A stretch of DNA of 64,000 nt from Sphingobium scionense. Its GTDB lineage: Bacteria; Pseudomonadota; Alphaproteobacteria; Sphingomonadales; Sphingomonadaceae. Of the stretch, positions 33,261-43,500 are shown one piece after another (position 1 is the first letter of the stretch; each line of letters begins with the position of its first letter). The notes beneath the pieces are model-generated. The model made no database searches. It had not been told where the DNA came from and saw only the letters and a program-made list of their open reading frames with translations. The stretch covers positions 62,001 to 126,000 of the forward strand of contig NZ_JACIEU010000004.1 of NCBI RefSeq assembly GCF_014197035.1, read 5' to 3'. The position numbers were made by a program, and so were the translations under genes.

Positions 33261-34069
33261 ACGACTGGCTCGACATCCGGCGGGGCGAGGCGGCGCTGAT
33301 CGTCGCCTTGCCCCATACCGGCACCGATCTCGCCGATGTCGGTGACGCCTTCCGCTCACCCTGGATCGCCCGCGCCGATGCCGACTGGTGGGTGGATCAG
33401 CTTTACGCCTTCGCTTCCGATCTGGGCGCAACAACCATCCGCACCGCCATTTCGCGCAGCGTGATCGACGTCAATCGCGATCCCTCGGGCGCCTCGCTCT
33501 ATCCGGGTCAAGCGACAACCGAACTTTGCCCCACGACCGATTTCGATGGCGCACCGCTCTATGCCGGCGCCGTCCCCGATGCGGCCGAAATCGACCGGCG
33601 GCGAGCCAACTGGTTCACGCCCTATCATGCCGCGCTGCAGGCGGAGATCGACCGGCTGCGCACCCGGCATGACCGGGTCGTCGTCTATGACGCCCATTCG
33701 ATCCGCAGTCATGTGCCACGCCTGTTCGATGGCCAATTGCCGCAGTTCAACATCGGCACCAATTTCGGTACGACCTGTTCGCCGGACCTCACTGCCGAAG
33801 TCGCCCGCCTCTGCGCGGCAAGCGGCATGGGCCGTGTCGTCGACGGTCGCTTCCGTGGCGGCTGGACCACGCGCCATTATGGCCGGCCCGAACAGGGCGT
33901 CCATGCGATCCAGATGGAACTCGCCATGCGGGGTTATCTGCATGAACCGGCCGAGCGCACCGAGGCCAGTTGGCCGCGGCCGCTCGACCCGGCCCATGCC
34001 GCGCCGCTGACCGCCACCCTCACCGCCATCTTGAAGGCCTGCATCGCCTTCACCCGCCAGGAAGGCTGA
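33257..34069 (+). CDS. hutG: N-formylglutamate deformylase
   Basis: A 270-residue hydrolase that releases formate and L-glutamate from N-formylglutamate, the last step after HutF. Shown by [47 protein letters not shown] and [32 protein letters not shown], the FGase family signature. It overlaps hutH by 4 bases and is immediately followed by the hutU ATG. Confidence 0.94.
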   Translation: MNDWLDIRRGEAALIVALPHTGTDLADVGDAFRSPWIARADADWWVDQLYAFASDLGATTIRTAISRSVIDVNRDPSGASLYPGQATTELCPTTDFDGAPLYAGAVPDAAEIDRRRANWFTPYHAALQAEIDRLRTRHDRVVVYDAHSIRSHVPRLFDGQLPQFNIGTNFGTTCSPDLTAEVARLCAASGMGRVVDGRFRGGWTTRHYGRPEQGVHAIQMELAMRGYLHEPAERTEASWPRPLDPAHAAPLTATLTAILKACIAFTRQEG

Positions 34070-35743
34070 ATGCCCATGACCCGCATCGACAATAGCCGCA
34101 TCATCAAGCCCGCCACCGGCACGGAACTTAGCGCCAAGAGCTGGTTGACCGAAGCGCCGCTGCGCATGCTGATGAACAATCTCCATCCCGATGTCGCCGA
34201 ACGACCCGAGGAATTGGTCGTCTATGGCGGCATCGGCCGCGCGGCGCGCGACTGGGAAAGCTATGACCGGATCGTCGAGGCGTTGAAGCGGCTGGACGAC
34301 GATCAGACCCTGCTGGTCCAGTCGGGCAAGCCCGTCGGCATATTCCGCACCCATCTCGATGCGCCCCGCGTGCTGATCGCCAACAGCAACCTGGTGCCGC
34401 ACTGGGCGAACTGGGAGCATTTCAACGAACTGGATAAGCGGGGCCTGGCCATGTACGGCCAGATGACCGCCGGTAGCTGGATCTATATCGGCACCCAGGG
34501 CATCGTGCAGGGCACCTATGAAACCTTCGTCGAGATGGGCCGCCAGCATCATGGCGGGAGCTTGAGCGGCAAATGGTTGCTGACGGCGGGCCTGGGCGGC
34601 ATGGGCGGCGCGCAGCCGCTCGCCGCCGTCATGGCCGGCGCCTCCTGCCTAGCGATCGAATGCCAGCCGAGCCGCATCGAGATGCGCCTGCGCACCGGCT
34701 ATCTGGATGTCGCCGCCGCGACGATCGAAGAAGCCATGGCCATCATCGAGAAAAGCTGTGCGGACAAGAAGCCCGTATCGGTCGGCCTGCTTGGCAACGC
34801 GGCTGAAATCCTGCCGGAAATGTTCGCGCGCGGCATCCGCCCCGACCTGCTGACCGACCAGACCAGCGCCCATGACCCGGTCAATGGCTATCTGCCCGCC
34901 GGCTGGACCGTCGCCGAATGGATCGATCGGCGCGAACGCGAGCCCGAAGCGGTAGCAAAAGCGGCCAAGGCCAGCATGGCGATCCATGTCCGCGCCATGC
35001 TCGATTTCCAGGCCGCCGGCGTCCCCACGACCGATTATGGCAATAATATCCGCCAAATGGCCAAGGACGAGGGCGTCGACAATGCCTTCGACTTCCCCGG
35101 CTTCGTGCCCACCTATATCCGCCCGCTCTTCTGCCGCGGCATCGGCCCGTTCCGCTGGGCCGCGCTGTCGGGCGATCCGGAGGATATCTACAAGACCGAT
35201 GCAAAAGTGAAGGAGTTGCTGCCCGACAACGCCCATCTCCACAACTGGCTCGACATGGCGCGGGAGAAGATCCATTTCCAGGGCCTGCCCGCGCGCATCT
35301 GCTGGGTTGGGCTGGGCGATCGCCATCGCCTCGGCCTCGCCTTCAACGAGATGGTAGCGAGGGGGGAACTCAAGGCCCCGGTCGTCATCGGCCGCGATCA
35401 CCTCGACAGCGGGTCGGTCGCCTCCCCCAATCGCGAGACCGAGGCGATGATGGACGGGTCGGACGCAGTCAGTGACTGGCCGTTGCTCAACGCGCTGCTC
35501 AACACCGCATCGGGTGCGACCTGGGTATCGCTCCACCATGGCGGCGGCGTCGGCATGGGCTATAGCCAGCATAGCGGCATGGTGATCGTTGCCGACGGCA
35601 CGGCGGAAGCGGCCGCGCGGCTGGAGCGGGTGCTATGGAACGATCCTGCCACCGGCGTGATGCGCCATGCCGATGCGGGCTACGAGATCGCGCGCGACTG
35701 CGCCCGCGAAAAAGGTCTGGACCTGCCGGGGATATTGGACTGA
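34070..35743 (+). CDS. hutU: Urocanate hydratase
   Basis: A 557-residue NAD-dependent enzyme turning urocanate into 4-imidazolone-5-propanoate. Clear family segments are [44 protein letters not shown] (NAD-binding), [17 protein letters not shown] and [22 protein letters not shown]. Its ATG directly abuts the hutG stop; a second ATG six bases on is the alternative. Last gene of the hutIHGU operon, convergent with bcsZ after 19 bases. Confidence 0.96.
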   Translation: MPMTRIDNSRIIKPATGTELSAKSWLTEAPLRMLMNNLHPDVAERPEELVVYGGIGRAARDWESYDRIVEALKRLDDDQTLLVQSGKPVGIFRTHLDAPRVLIANSNLVPHWANWEHFNELDKRGLAMYGQMTAGSWIYIGTQGIVQGTYETFVEMGRQHHGGSLSGKWLLTAGLGGMGGAQPLAAVMAGASCLAIECQPSRIEMRLRTGYLDVAAATIEEAMAIIEKSCADKKPVSVGLLGNAAEILPEMFARGIRPDLLTDQTSAHDPVNGYLPAGWTVAEWIDRREREPEAVAKAAKASMAIHVRAMLDFQAAGVPTTDYGNNIRQMAKDEGVDNAFDFPGFVPTYIRPLFCRGIGPFRWAALSGDPEDIYKTDAKVKELLPDNAHLHNWLDMAREKIHFQGLPARICWVGLGDRHRLGLAFNEMVARGELKAPVVIGRDHLDSGSVASPNRETEAMMDGSDAVSDWPLLNALLNTASGATWVSLHHGGGVGMGYSQHSGMVIVADGTAEAAARLERVLWNDPATGVMRHADAGYEIARDCAREKGLDLPGILD

Positions 35744-35762
35744 GCCACCGGCTCAGCCCCGA

Positions 35763-36773
35763 TCAGGCGAGTTTGCCGGCCAGCATCTGCAGCGAGGCCG
35801 CATAATAGTCGGTCGACAGGCCTGCCGGTTGCGGCAGGCCCATGATCTTGCCGGCAATCGCCATGCCGCCCGCCGACAGCGCATAGGGCGCGACCTCCCC
35901 GGACTGGACATCGACCCAGGCCGGGATCGGCTGTTGCCGGGTCACATAGCCTTGCCAATAATCCCGGATCGGCTTCAGCAATGCCGCTCGGCGCCCGGCC
36001 TGGGCATAGAGCGGCACACGGATCGCGTCGAACCCAAAGCGGGCGGGCTTGCCCACGGCCGGCACGACCATGTCGTACCCCGTCACGTCGACCCAATCGG
36101 TCGGCAGCTTGAGCGGGCCGAACTGGGCGGCTGCCATCAGCGCTTCGCTGTCGCTGATGATCCGCCCCCAGGCCGCCTCGCCATCCAGGCGGCGGAAGGC
36201 GTCGAGCGCGGGCCAGACGAAATAGGAGGGGTTGAGCGTCACCGCCTCTGGCGTGACGAAGCCCTGCAGGCCGGGCAACAGCAATTTGCGCCCATGGCGT
36301 TCCAGCACCAGATGCTGGCGGATGGCGGCGCGGATCTCGGCCGAGCGGGTGGCATAGCGCCCCTCGCCCCAGCTTTTCGCGGCTTCGGCCAGTGCCCAGG
36401 CGATGAACAGGTCACCATCGGTCGCATTATTGGTGTCTGCCACCGGATTGGGCTGCCGGGGATCATAGCGCCAGGCGTAAAGCGCCATGTCGGGCCGGAC
36501 CAGATTAGTATCGGTCCAGTTCAGGATGGCGTCGAACGCTTCCCGGTCGTCATTCCATAGCGCCAGACCCAGGCCATAACCCTGCCCCTCGCTATGGCTG
36601 ACGCCACCATTGCCATTGTCGACGATCCGACCCGATGGATCGAGAAAGGCCGCCTTGAACCGGGTCCAGTCGCCGTTGGTCACGCCACTGCCCCGCGGCT
36701 GACGCGCCTTGGCGCAGGCTGCCGTGAAAACCAGTCCCATCCCCACCAGCAACGCACGCCGGTCAACGCCCAT
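35763..36773 (-). CDS. bcsZ: GH8 endo-beta-1,4-glucanase of the cellulose operon
   Basis: A 336-residue glycoside hydrolase family 8 protein. N-terminal signal MGVDRRALLVGMGLVFTAAC resembles a lipoprotein signal. The general acid is Glu62 in GGVSHSEGQGYGLGLALW, and NNATDGDLFIAWALAEA holds the conserved Asp. BcsZ (CMCax) trims glucan during secretion and influences yield and crystallinity. The start codon lies 11 bases inside bcsD, so the two are coupled. It is last in the operon, whereas in Komagataeibacter it is first. Confidence 0.92.
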   Translation of the reverse strand: MGVDRRALLVGMGLVFTAACAKARQPRGSGVTNGDWTRFKAAFLDPSGRIVDNGNGGVSHSEGQGYGLGLALWNDDREAFDAILNWTDTNLVRPDMALYAWRYDPRQPNPVADTNNATDGDLFIAWALAEAAKSWGEGRYATRSAEIRAAIRQHLVLERHGRKLLLPGLQGFVTPEAVTLNPSYFVWPALDAFRRLDGEAAWGRIISDSEALMAAAQFGPLKLPTDWVDVTGYDMVVPAVGKPARFGFDAIRVPLYAQAGRRAALLKPIRDYWQGYVTRQQPIPAWVDVQSGEVAPYALSAGGMAIAGKIMGLPQPAGLSTDYYAASLQMLAGKLA

Positions 36774-37227
36774 GGCGCAATTCCATCACGCCGTCGCGCC
36801 ATTGCAGCACGGATGTATGCAGATCCGCGCCGCCGCCCAGCGCCCGGAACCAGGCGTCATAGGCGCCGCGCAGCAGCGGCGGCGCCATGTCCGTCCAGCG
36901 GCCATCGACATCGCCCTGGAGCGTTTCGGGCAAGCCGACATGCTGGATCATGATGGCATCGTCCGTCATCCGCAATTGCGCCTCCCCCCAGCCCAACGTC
37001 CGCCACAGCCGGTTGATCCGCGCCATCAGCGCATCGCCGTCCGAAATGTCGGCAACCTGCAGCAGCGACGCGATGCGCCGACCGACCGCGCCGAAGAAAG
37101 CGTCCGCCTGGCCGCGGGTCGCGGTGCCGAACACCTCACTGCCGATCATCGCGGTCAGCAGCGACAGCCCGTCCATCGTCCATTGATCGGTTTCTGCCGG
37201 CTGATATTCCACGGCTTCCCGGATCAT
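36763..37227 (-). CDS. bcsD: Cellulose synthase subunit BcsD
   Basis: A 154-residue protein, the same size as AxCesD, which forms an octameric ring in the periplasm that aligns glucan chains into crystalline cellulose. Recognised from overall pattern (WTMDGLSLLTAMIGSEVFG, FFGAVGRRIASLL, MTDDAIMIQHVGLP), size and place in the operon. The ATG at 37227 overlaps the bcsC stop by one base (TTGATG arrangement; a TTG at 37230 is the alternative). BcsD is known mostly from cellulose-making acetic acid bacteria and some other proteobacteria, and marks this as a crystalline-cellulose type operon. Confidence 0.82.
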   Translation of the reverse strand: MIREAVEYQPAETDQWTMDGLSLLTAMIGSEVFGTATRGQADAFFGAVGRRIASLLQVADISDGDALMARINRLWRTLGWGEAQLRMTDDAIMIQHVGLPETLQGDVDGRWTDMAPPLLRGAYDAWFRALGGGADLHTSVLQWRDGVMELRHGR

Positions 37228-40200
37228 CAATTGCCTCCCAGAGACTGTTTGATCCCAATCAGCGACTTGAACTCGTCATAGCTGCCGAAGGTGTTGATGC
37301 TCATCTCACCGCCGACCCGCGTGCTGGGACTGACACGATAATAGATCGAGCCGTCCGCCGAAAGGGCAAAGCCGGTCTTGCTCAGACTGTCATAATAGGA
37401 CCGAACATCGCTGTTCTGGGCCTTGAGCCCGTCGAGCACCGCCTGCGCGGCCGGATCGTTCGGGTAGACGTTGACCTGGTCCTGGCTGTAGCTCTGATAG
37501 CCCGGCGCCACGCCGGCCTTCACCTCCAGCAGGTCCGACGCATAGGCATAACGCACCGGCAGGCTGATGCTGAAGAAGCTCTGCGGGCTGAAATAGCCGC
37601 CAAAGCCATAGGTGAAGTAGTTCTGATTATTGTCGAAATCCTGATAATTCACGTTGATGCCGCCGGTGATAGAAGACCGATCTCCGCGATAGAAGGGCAG
37701 ATATCCGCCGACATTGGCCTGGAAGCCATGGTTCCTGCGGACGTCATGCCCGGCATATTTATAATAGGACAGGTCGCCATAGACCCCGGCACCGTCCTGA
37801 TCATAGGAGAAGGATGCACCGCCGCCGGTCCGCATCACCTGCCCCCACATGGCCCCGGTCACGGGATCGCGTGTGCCAGCATAGGACAGGACACTGTCGG
37901 TCACCGGCTTGCGTTCGAACCAGGCGCGGGCCGTTGCATAGGGCGAGAAGCGCGGGCTTATCGCCGCATGCCAGGTCACGTCGCTATCCTCGAAGCCGAG
38001 CGGCGTCGTGCCAACCTCCAGCTTCAACAGCGGCGTCTCATAGGCGGCAGACAGCGCCACGCCGGATGCATGCTGGGTGTCCGCCTGCACCAGCGCGGAC
38101 ACCTCCTGATCGACGATCCCCTGCGCTTCCGGCGTTGCGTTACGACCGAAGCGGGCAAGGCCCGATCCGCTGGGGCGACCGGCATCCAGCACCACGGCTT
38201 CCGCCTTGGCTTTGATCCGGCCATTGCCAAGGCTGGTGGAAACTTCGGCCGATCCGGTCAGTTCCTTGAGCTCGCTCAGGCCAGTTTCGCCCGATCGTTC
38301 ACGATAGCCGGTGCGCAATTCGGCGCGCGGGCCACTGTCGCGGGTCAGGGTGCGGATCTCGGTCTGGATGCGATCCATCACCGGATCTCCACTGGCCATC
38401 ATCGATCCACCGGGCGCCGGCGCGGGCAAGCCAGCGGCCGGATAACCGCCCGGAATCGGCGCAGACTGGGCCACGACCGCCGGCGGAAAGCCGCCGCTTT
38501 CGCTGCTTTGAGGGAAAGGCGCGAACGCCATATTGCCAGAAGACGGCGGCGCCTGGCCGCCCAGTCGTGCACCTGACCCCAGCGCGAACGGATTGACCGA
38601 CGCCGGTGCGGCTGCGGCCGACTGGTTGCGGAACGGGTTGTTGCCCTGCATCGTCGCGGCGAACGGATTGCTGGCGGTAACATTGCCTGCGCCGCTCTGC
38701 GCGGCATAGACTTCCTTCGCGCGCTTGAGGTAGCGCAGCGCGGCGCCCTCGTCGCCCCGGGCCTGCTCCATCCGCGCCGCGGCCATGTAGATCTGATAAT
38801 CATTGGGCGACTGTTGCAAGGCGCGTTCGATCGTCGCGCGCGCCAGATCCTTGTCGCCGGCAGCGCCCGCCGTCTCGATCAGGCCCATCAGCGCACCCTT
38901 GTCATTGGGTGACTGGGCCAGAACCAGTTGATAGGTCTGGGCCGCCTGGGCCGGCATGCCGCCCGACTGATAGAGCCGGGCCAGCGCCGCCATCACTTCC
39001 TGATTGCCCGGCGCAGCGTTCCACGCGCTTTGCAGCAGGTCGAAGGCCTGGGCGTTCTGGCCGGCCAGACGCAGCCGATCGGCCTGCGACGCAGCCATGA
39101 TACCGTTCATGCGTGCGACGACGCGCTGGCCGTCGGGCGTATTGCCCGCCAGTTGCGCGGCGCGCTGCACGGCGCTGGTGGCAAAGGCATCGCGCCCGGT
39201 CTTGGCCAGCACGCGCACGATCGGCTCATAGCCGGCCGGATCGGTGATGGTCCCGGCGGTCAGCGCCTGCTGCGCCAGTTGCGCGGCCCCCTCCCGGTCA
39301 CCCAGTTCGAACATCGCATCCGCAACCGCCGCCTGCTTGGTCGGATCGATACCCGGCGTCGCGGCCAACTGGCGCAGCGCCATCAGCGCATCGGCCTGCC
39401 GCCCCTGCGCGGCCATCGCCTTGGCCCGCTCGATCGCACCATCCACCTTCAGGCCGACGGCGAAATTGCGCATCTGCTCGGTGCGCTGCATTTCGGGAAT
39501 GCGCGCCATCAGCGTATCGGCTGCCGACGCCCGCCCGCGATCCGCATTGAGCAGCGCAGCGGCATAGAGCCAGTCCGGGTCGCTCGACGATCCCAGCGAG
39601 TTGATCAGTGATTCCGCCTCAGGCAGGCGCTGGCGCTGGATCAGATAACGGGCGAACTCATAACGGATCCACGGATCCTGCTGGTCCAGCAACAGACCGG
39701 AATGAAATTCCTGTTCGGCCGTGACGTCATCGCCGCGGGCGGCGGCGGCACGGGCGCGATCGCGCGCCGCCCGGCTCGCCAGGCGACCATCGGACTGCTT
39801 GGCCCCCTCATTTGCCTGACGGTAGAGGTCTGCCGCATCGGCATAACGCCCCTGCCGCTCATAGATATCGGCCAGCAATTCGAGCGCCGGGCCACGCTGC
39901 GGATAGCCGGAACGGACCAGTGCCTCGGCATCGGCCTGCGCTTCGCCAAGCCGCCCCTGCGCCAGCGCCGCGCGCGCATCGGCCAACCCGCCAAAGAAGC
40001 GGGCGGATGCCAGCGCCTGCGCCCATTGGGCCGCCGAACCACGCTGCGACGCCTGATCGAGCAGGTCACGTGCTTCGCCAAAGCGCCCCTGGCGCAAGCG
40101 CACCAGGCCAAGACCACCCAGTGCGTCGGCGTCGTTGCGATTGGCCGCCACGGCGCGCTCGAACGCGCGCTCGGCACCATCCAGATCATTGGCGTCGAGC

Positions 40201-40598
40201 GCCTTGAAACCGCTCGCGCGCGATGCGCCACCGCCAACATTGCCGCTCGGGCGCGCGCTCTGCGTCCGATTTGCCGCCGACGGGGCCGCAGCCGGCGTGG
40301 GCGTCGGGCGTGGCGTCGCTTCGGCGCGCCGGGCCGGCGCGGGCGTGGGCTTCGGTGCCGACTGTGCCTTGGGTGCTGGCCCGGCCATCCCCTTGCGCGC
40401 TTCGGCATTATTGGGATCAAGCGCCAGCGCCCGGCGATAGGCCTGGTTCGCCAAATCCTGCCGCCCCTTGGACTGCCAGTAGCGGCCCTGTTGAATCAGG
40501 GGGGCGACGCCGGGCACTTCGGCCAGCGCCGGCATCGGCGCCATGCCGGCCAGCGCCAGCACAGCGCAGGTGATGCGCAGACGCAAGGTCCGGCTCAT
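37227..40598 (-). CDS. bcsC: Cellulose export protein BcsC (TPR plus outer-membrane barrel)
   Basis: A 1123-residue protein. A signal peptide (RLRITCAVLALAGMAPMPALA) is followed by TPR repeats over about residues 25-680 (for example YRRALALDPNNAEARKGM), interrupted by a Pro/Ala-rich linker near 70-120, then a Pro/Ser/Gly-rich stretch, and a C-terminal beta-barrel (from about 780) rich in aromatic strands such as GGYFSPQSFFSISLPVRYAY. It carries the glucan through periplasm and outer membrane. The start at 40598 overlaps the bcsAB stop (ATGA); the longer frame to 40763 lies inside bcsAB. Confidence 0.9.
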   Translation of the reverse strand: MSRTLRLRITCAVLALAGMAPMPALAEVPGVAPLIQQGRYWQSKGRQDLANQAYRRALALDPNNAEARKGMAGPAPKAQSAPKPTPAPARRAEATPRPTPTPAAAPSAANRTQSARPSGNVGGGASRASGFKALDANDLDGAERAFERAVAANRNDADALGGLGLVRLRQGRFGEARDLLDQASQRGSAAQWAQALASARFFGGLADARAALAQGRLGEAQADAEALVRSGYPQRGPALELLADIYERQGRYADAADLYRQANEGAKQSDGRLASRAARDRARAAAARGDDVTAEQEFHSGLLLDQQDPWIRYEFARYLIQRQRLPEAESLINSLGSSSDPDWLYAAALLNADRGRASAADTLMARIPEMQRTEQMRNFAVGLKVDGAIERAKAMAAQGRQADALMALRQLAATPGIDPTKQAAVADAMFELGDREGAAQLAQQALTAGTITDPAGYEPIVRVLAKTGRDAFATSAVQRAAQLAGNTPDGQRVVARMNGIMAASQADRLRLAGQNAQAFDLLQSAWNAAPGNQEVMAALARLYQSGGMPAQAAQTYQLVLAQSPNDKGALMGLIETAGAAGDKDLARATIERALQQSPNDYQIYMAAARMEQARGDEGAALRYLKRAKEVYAAQSGAGNVTASNPFAATMQGNNPFRNQSAAAAPASVNPFALGSGARLGGQAPPSSGNMAFAPFPQSSESGGFPPAVVAQSAPIPGGYPAAGLPAPAPGGSMMASGDPVMDRIQTEIRTLTRDSGPRAELRTGYRERSGETGLSELKELTGSAEVSTSLGNGRIKAKAEAVVLDAGRPSGSGLARFGRNATPEAQGIVDQEVSALVQADTQHASGVALSAAYETPLLKLEVGTTPLGFEDSDVTWHAAISPRFSPYATARAWFERKPVTDSVLSYAGTRDPVTGAMWGQVMRTGGGASFSYDQDGAGVYGDLSYYKYAGHDVRRNHGFQANVGGYLPFYRGDRSSITGGINVNYQDFDNNQNYFTYGFGGYFSPQSFFSISLPVRYAYASDLLEVKAGVAPGYQSYSQDQVNVYPNDPAAQAVLDGLKAQNSDVRSYYDSLSKTGFALSADGSIYYRVSPSTRVGGEMSINTFGSYDEFKSLIGIKQSLGGN

Positions 40599-43500
40599 GC
40601 CTCGTCCTCCTTGCTCAGGCGGCGACGCTGCTGCCGGCCGAGATAGAGATAGAGCGGCCCGGCGAGGATCAGCGCCGCGAGCAGGCCGCATGCCGCCATC
40701 AGCAGCGGACTCTGGCTCAGCCAGAAGGCGGCCTTCATCCAGAAGGGCAAATAACCGACCCAATAGCCGGGGCCGACGGCGAAGCTGCTCATCCCGTCGC
40801 CGCTGGTGACGGCCAGATCGCCCTGGATCTGGGCGTTTATCTTTGCATCGGCCATGCCGCCGACCAGATCCGGCAATCCGCGCGGGTCATCGGCAAGCAA
40901 GGCGACGACGCTTCGGCCGCCCTCGAACGGAGATTCGAATCCGACGATGCCGGCGAAACCACTGGCAGAGGTGACAAATTCCTGCGCATCGCCATCGCCC
41001 GACCGATCGAACGGCGAGAAGAAGGCGAAGATGCGTTGAACCGGGCTCATCTCCATGACCCGCAGCCGGCCATTTTCATAGCGGACCGGCGCGCCGGCGA
41101 AGAGCTGTTCGGAGCCGGCAACACTGCTCCCGCCGATGACGATGATGTCACGCCCCTGCAGCCGCTCGCCATCAACAGTGTTGGCGACGACCACCCCGGT
41201 GACCGGCGCACCGGTGGAATCGCCCATCCGGCCCATCAGCACCAGGAAGGCTTCGACCGCACCGACCGAAGGCTGACCGCCCATCAGCACCGTCGTTTCC
41301 GAGAGGTCTGGGCGAATGGTGAAGGGATAGCCCGCACCGGCAAAGGTCGCGAGATCGGGCATGTGCAACGCATGATAGGCGCGGCTGAGGTCGATGCTGC
41401 TGGTCGGACGCACGCTCACCCGGACATTGTCGGGCAGCGTGCCTTCACACTTCTTCTTGTCGGCGATGATCAGATTATAGTCGAAGATCAGCTCGTTCTG
41501 GCCAAACAGATTATAGCGCGGCAGCACGATCGAGGCGCTGGAATCGTTGGACGATGCCCCCTGCGCCCCGAACAGGCTGTCCCACCAGCCCGCGCCGGCC
41601 AGCGGCAAGCTACGCAGATACTGGCTGTTGATCGATACGTCGAGGCGAGAGGCACGACGATCCAGCCATTTGGCTGCCGGATAGCGATAGCGCAGGTCCA
41701 GGCGACCGCCCTGGCGCGGCCAGAAGAACAGATCGGGCGCGACCCGGAAGCGGGCGGACAGCGGCCCGGGCGGCAGGCCCATGCCCTGTAGCGCATTGGC
41801 ATCCATGATCTCGCCCAGTTGCACCGGACGATCGGTGCGCAGCCAGCGCGGCGCGGCATAGCGCGCATAGGTCGGGATGCGGACCCCCTCGAAATTCATC
41901 CGCGCGCCGCTCATCACGCCGCGTCCGCTGGCGATCGCCGCGGCGGCCAGTTTCAATTCGCTGGCGTTGCGGCCCATGACCACCAGCAATTCGCCGAACG
42001 GATCACGCGGATTGCGGATGACCGTGGCGCTCGGCCCGGTGATCGACAGGTTGAGGCCGGCGATCGGGCGATCGGGCGTCGCGAACAGGATCGCGTTGCC
42101 GGTCGGGATTTGGTTGTAGACCGGCTTGAACGAGAAACCGCGATAGCTCGCTTGCGCGCCCAGCCACGAAGCCAGGCTGGCGGCCGCCTCAAGCTCCCCT
42201 GCGCGCGGTGCACCGGCAAAGACGAAGGGCAGGCGCAGCGGCAGATTATCGTGCCGGTCGAAGAACGGCCCGGGCAGTCGGCCAAGGTCCGGCGCCATCG
42301 GCAGGGTCTGGACCGTCAGGTCGAACCAGGAGCGCACATTGCTGATATTGGCCCAGAGCGAACTGTGGAACGGATCCTCGCAATCGCGGGCATAATGGCC
42401 GACCAGGCGCAGGTTCAGCTGGTTGTCACCCGGCAGGAACAGGGCCGGATTGACCGGAATGGTCAGGTTCTGACCACCGGACTCGCCCGGGTTCAGGCGA
42501 ATCGTCCGCACCACTTCGCCATTCAGCAGCACAACCATCTGGCTGAGATCACCCAGCATGGCCGGCGACCAGGCGAAATTCAGCGTCAGGCTGCTGTCGG
42601 TCACCACCTCGTTCCGGCGCAGGCCGAAAGGAATGCCGATTTCGCCGCGCGTGCCGGCCAGGCGGATCGGCATCTTGACCTGCAGGTCGCGGAAGCTCAG
42701 CCGTTGCTTCTGCACGCCCGCCGTCGTGGCGGGGGCGAGCGTTGCGGCCGGAACCGCCGCGCCTTGCGCGAAAGCGCGCTCACTACCAGCGATCGTCAGG
42801 CCAGCCATTGCCGCAAGTCCAAGCAGCGCGACGGCCGCCTGCTTTGCGGCGGCAGCGAGACGCACCGCCTTCTTCTGCTTGCGGCGCTCGGTGCGGTTGA
42901 GCCGGAACAGGCGCTTCAGGGTCATATAGTCGACCACGATGATATCCCAGAGAGAGTGCAGGGCCGAAACCGGTTTGCGGGGTGCGACGGGCTGCCAGGC
43001 ATCGGCCCGGCCCATCACCGCGCGGACGAGATGGCGCGAAGAGATCATGTCCAGTTCCTGGAAGCGCAGATTGACTTCGCCCCGATCGAACCGGACCATT
43101 TCGACCGGGATCGTCAGCTTCTCGTCGCCCATCGGCAGCGACATGTGCGACACGCGGCGATCCCGCAGCGGGAAGTCAGGCGGCACGGCAATCGCGGCGC
43201 CCCCCATGGAGATGTCGATCGTCGTCGCGTCGATCACATAGCCATCGGCCATGTAGAGTGTGACCGGCAATTCGGTGACGATGCGGATATATTCGCGCGC
43301 CTGCCGTGTCTCGCGCGCGACCGAGACGGCCGCGATCAGAATGATCAGGCTGAACACGGCCCAGACGACGTTCAGCACCAGCGTATCGGTCTGGATGTTG
43401 AACAGATGGGGGAAGAAGACCCGCTTCACGATCGCCAACCCGATGCCGAAGAGGATGAGGCCGATGCAGATCAGGTGCGGGCGGACCGTCGACAGGTCGA

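Noticed and set aside
40930..40945. GATTCGAATCC resembling the T-arm of tRNA-Pro, a possible second attachment site
   Set aside because: The match is only about 11 bases and lies inside bcsAB; a chance occurrence.
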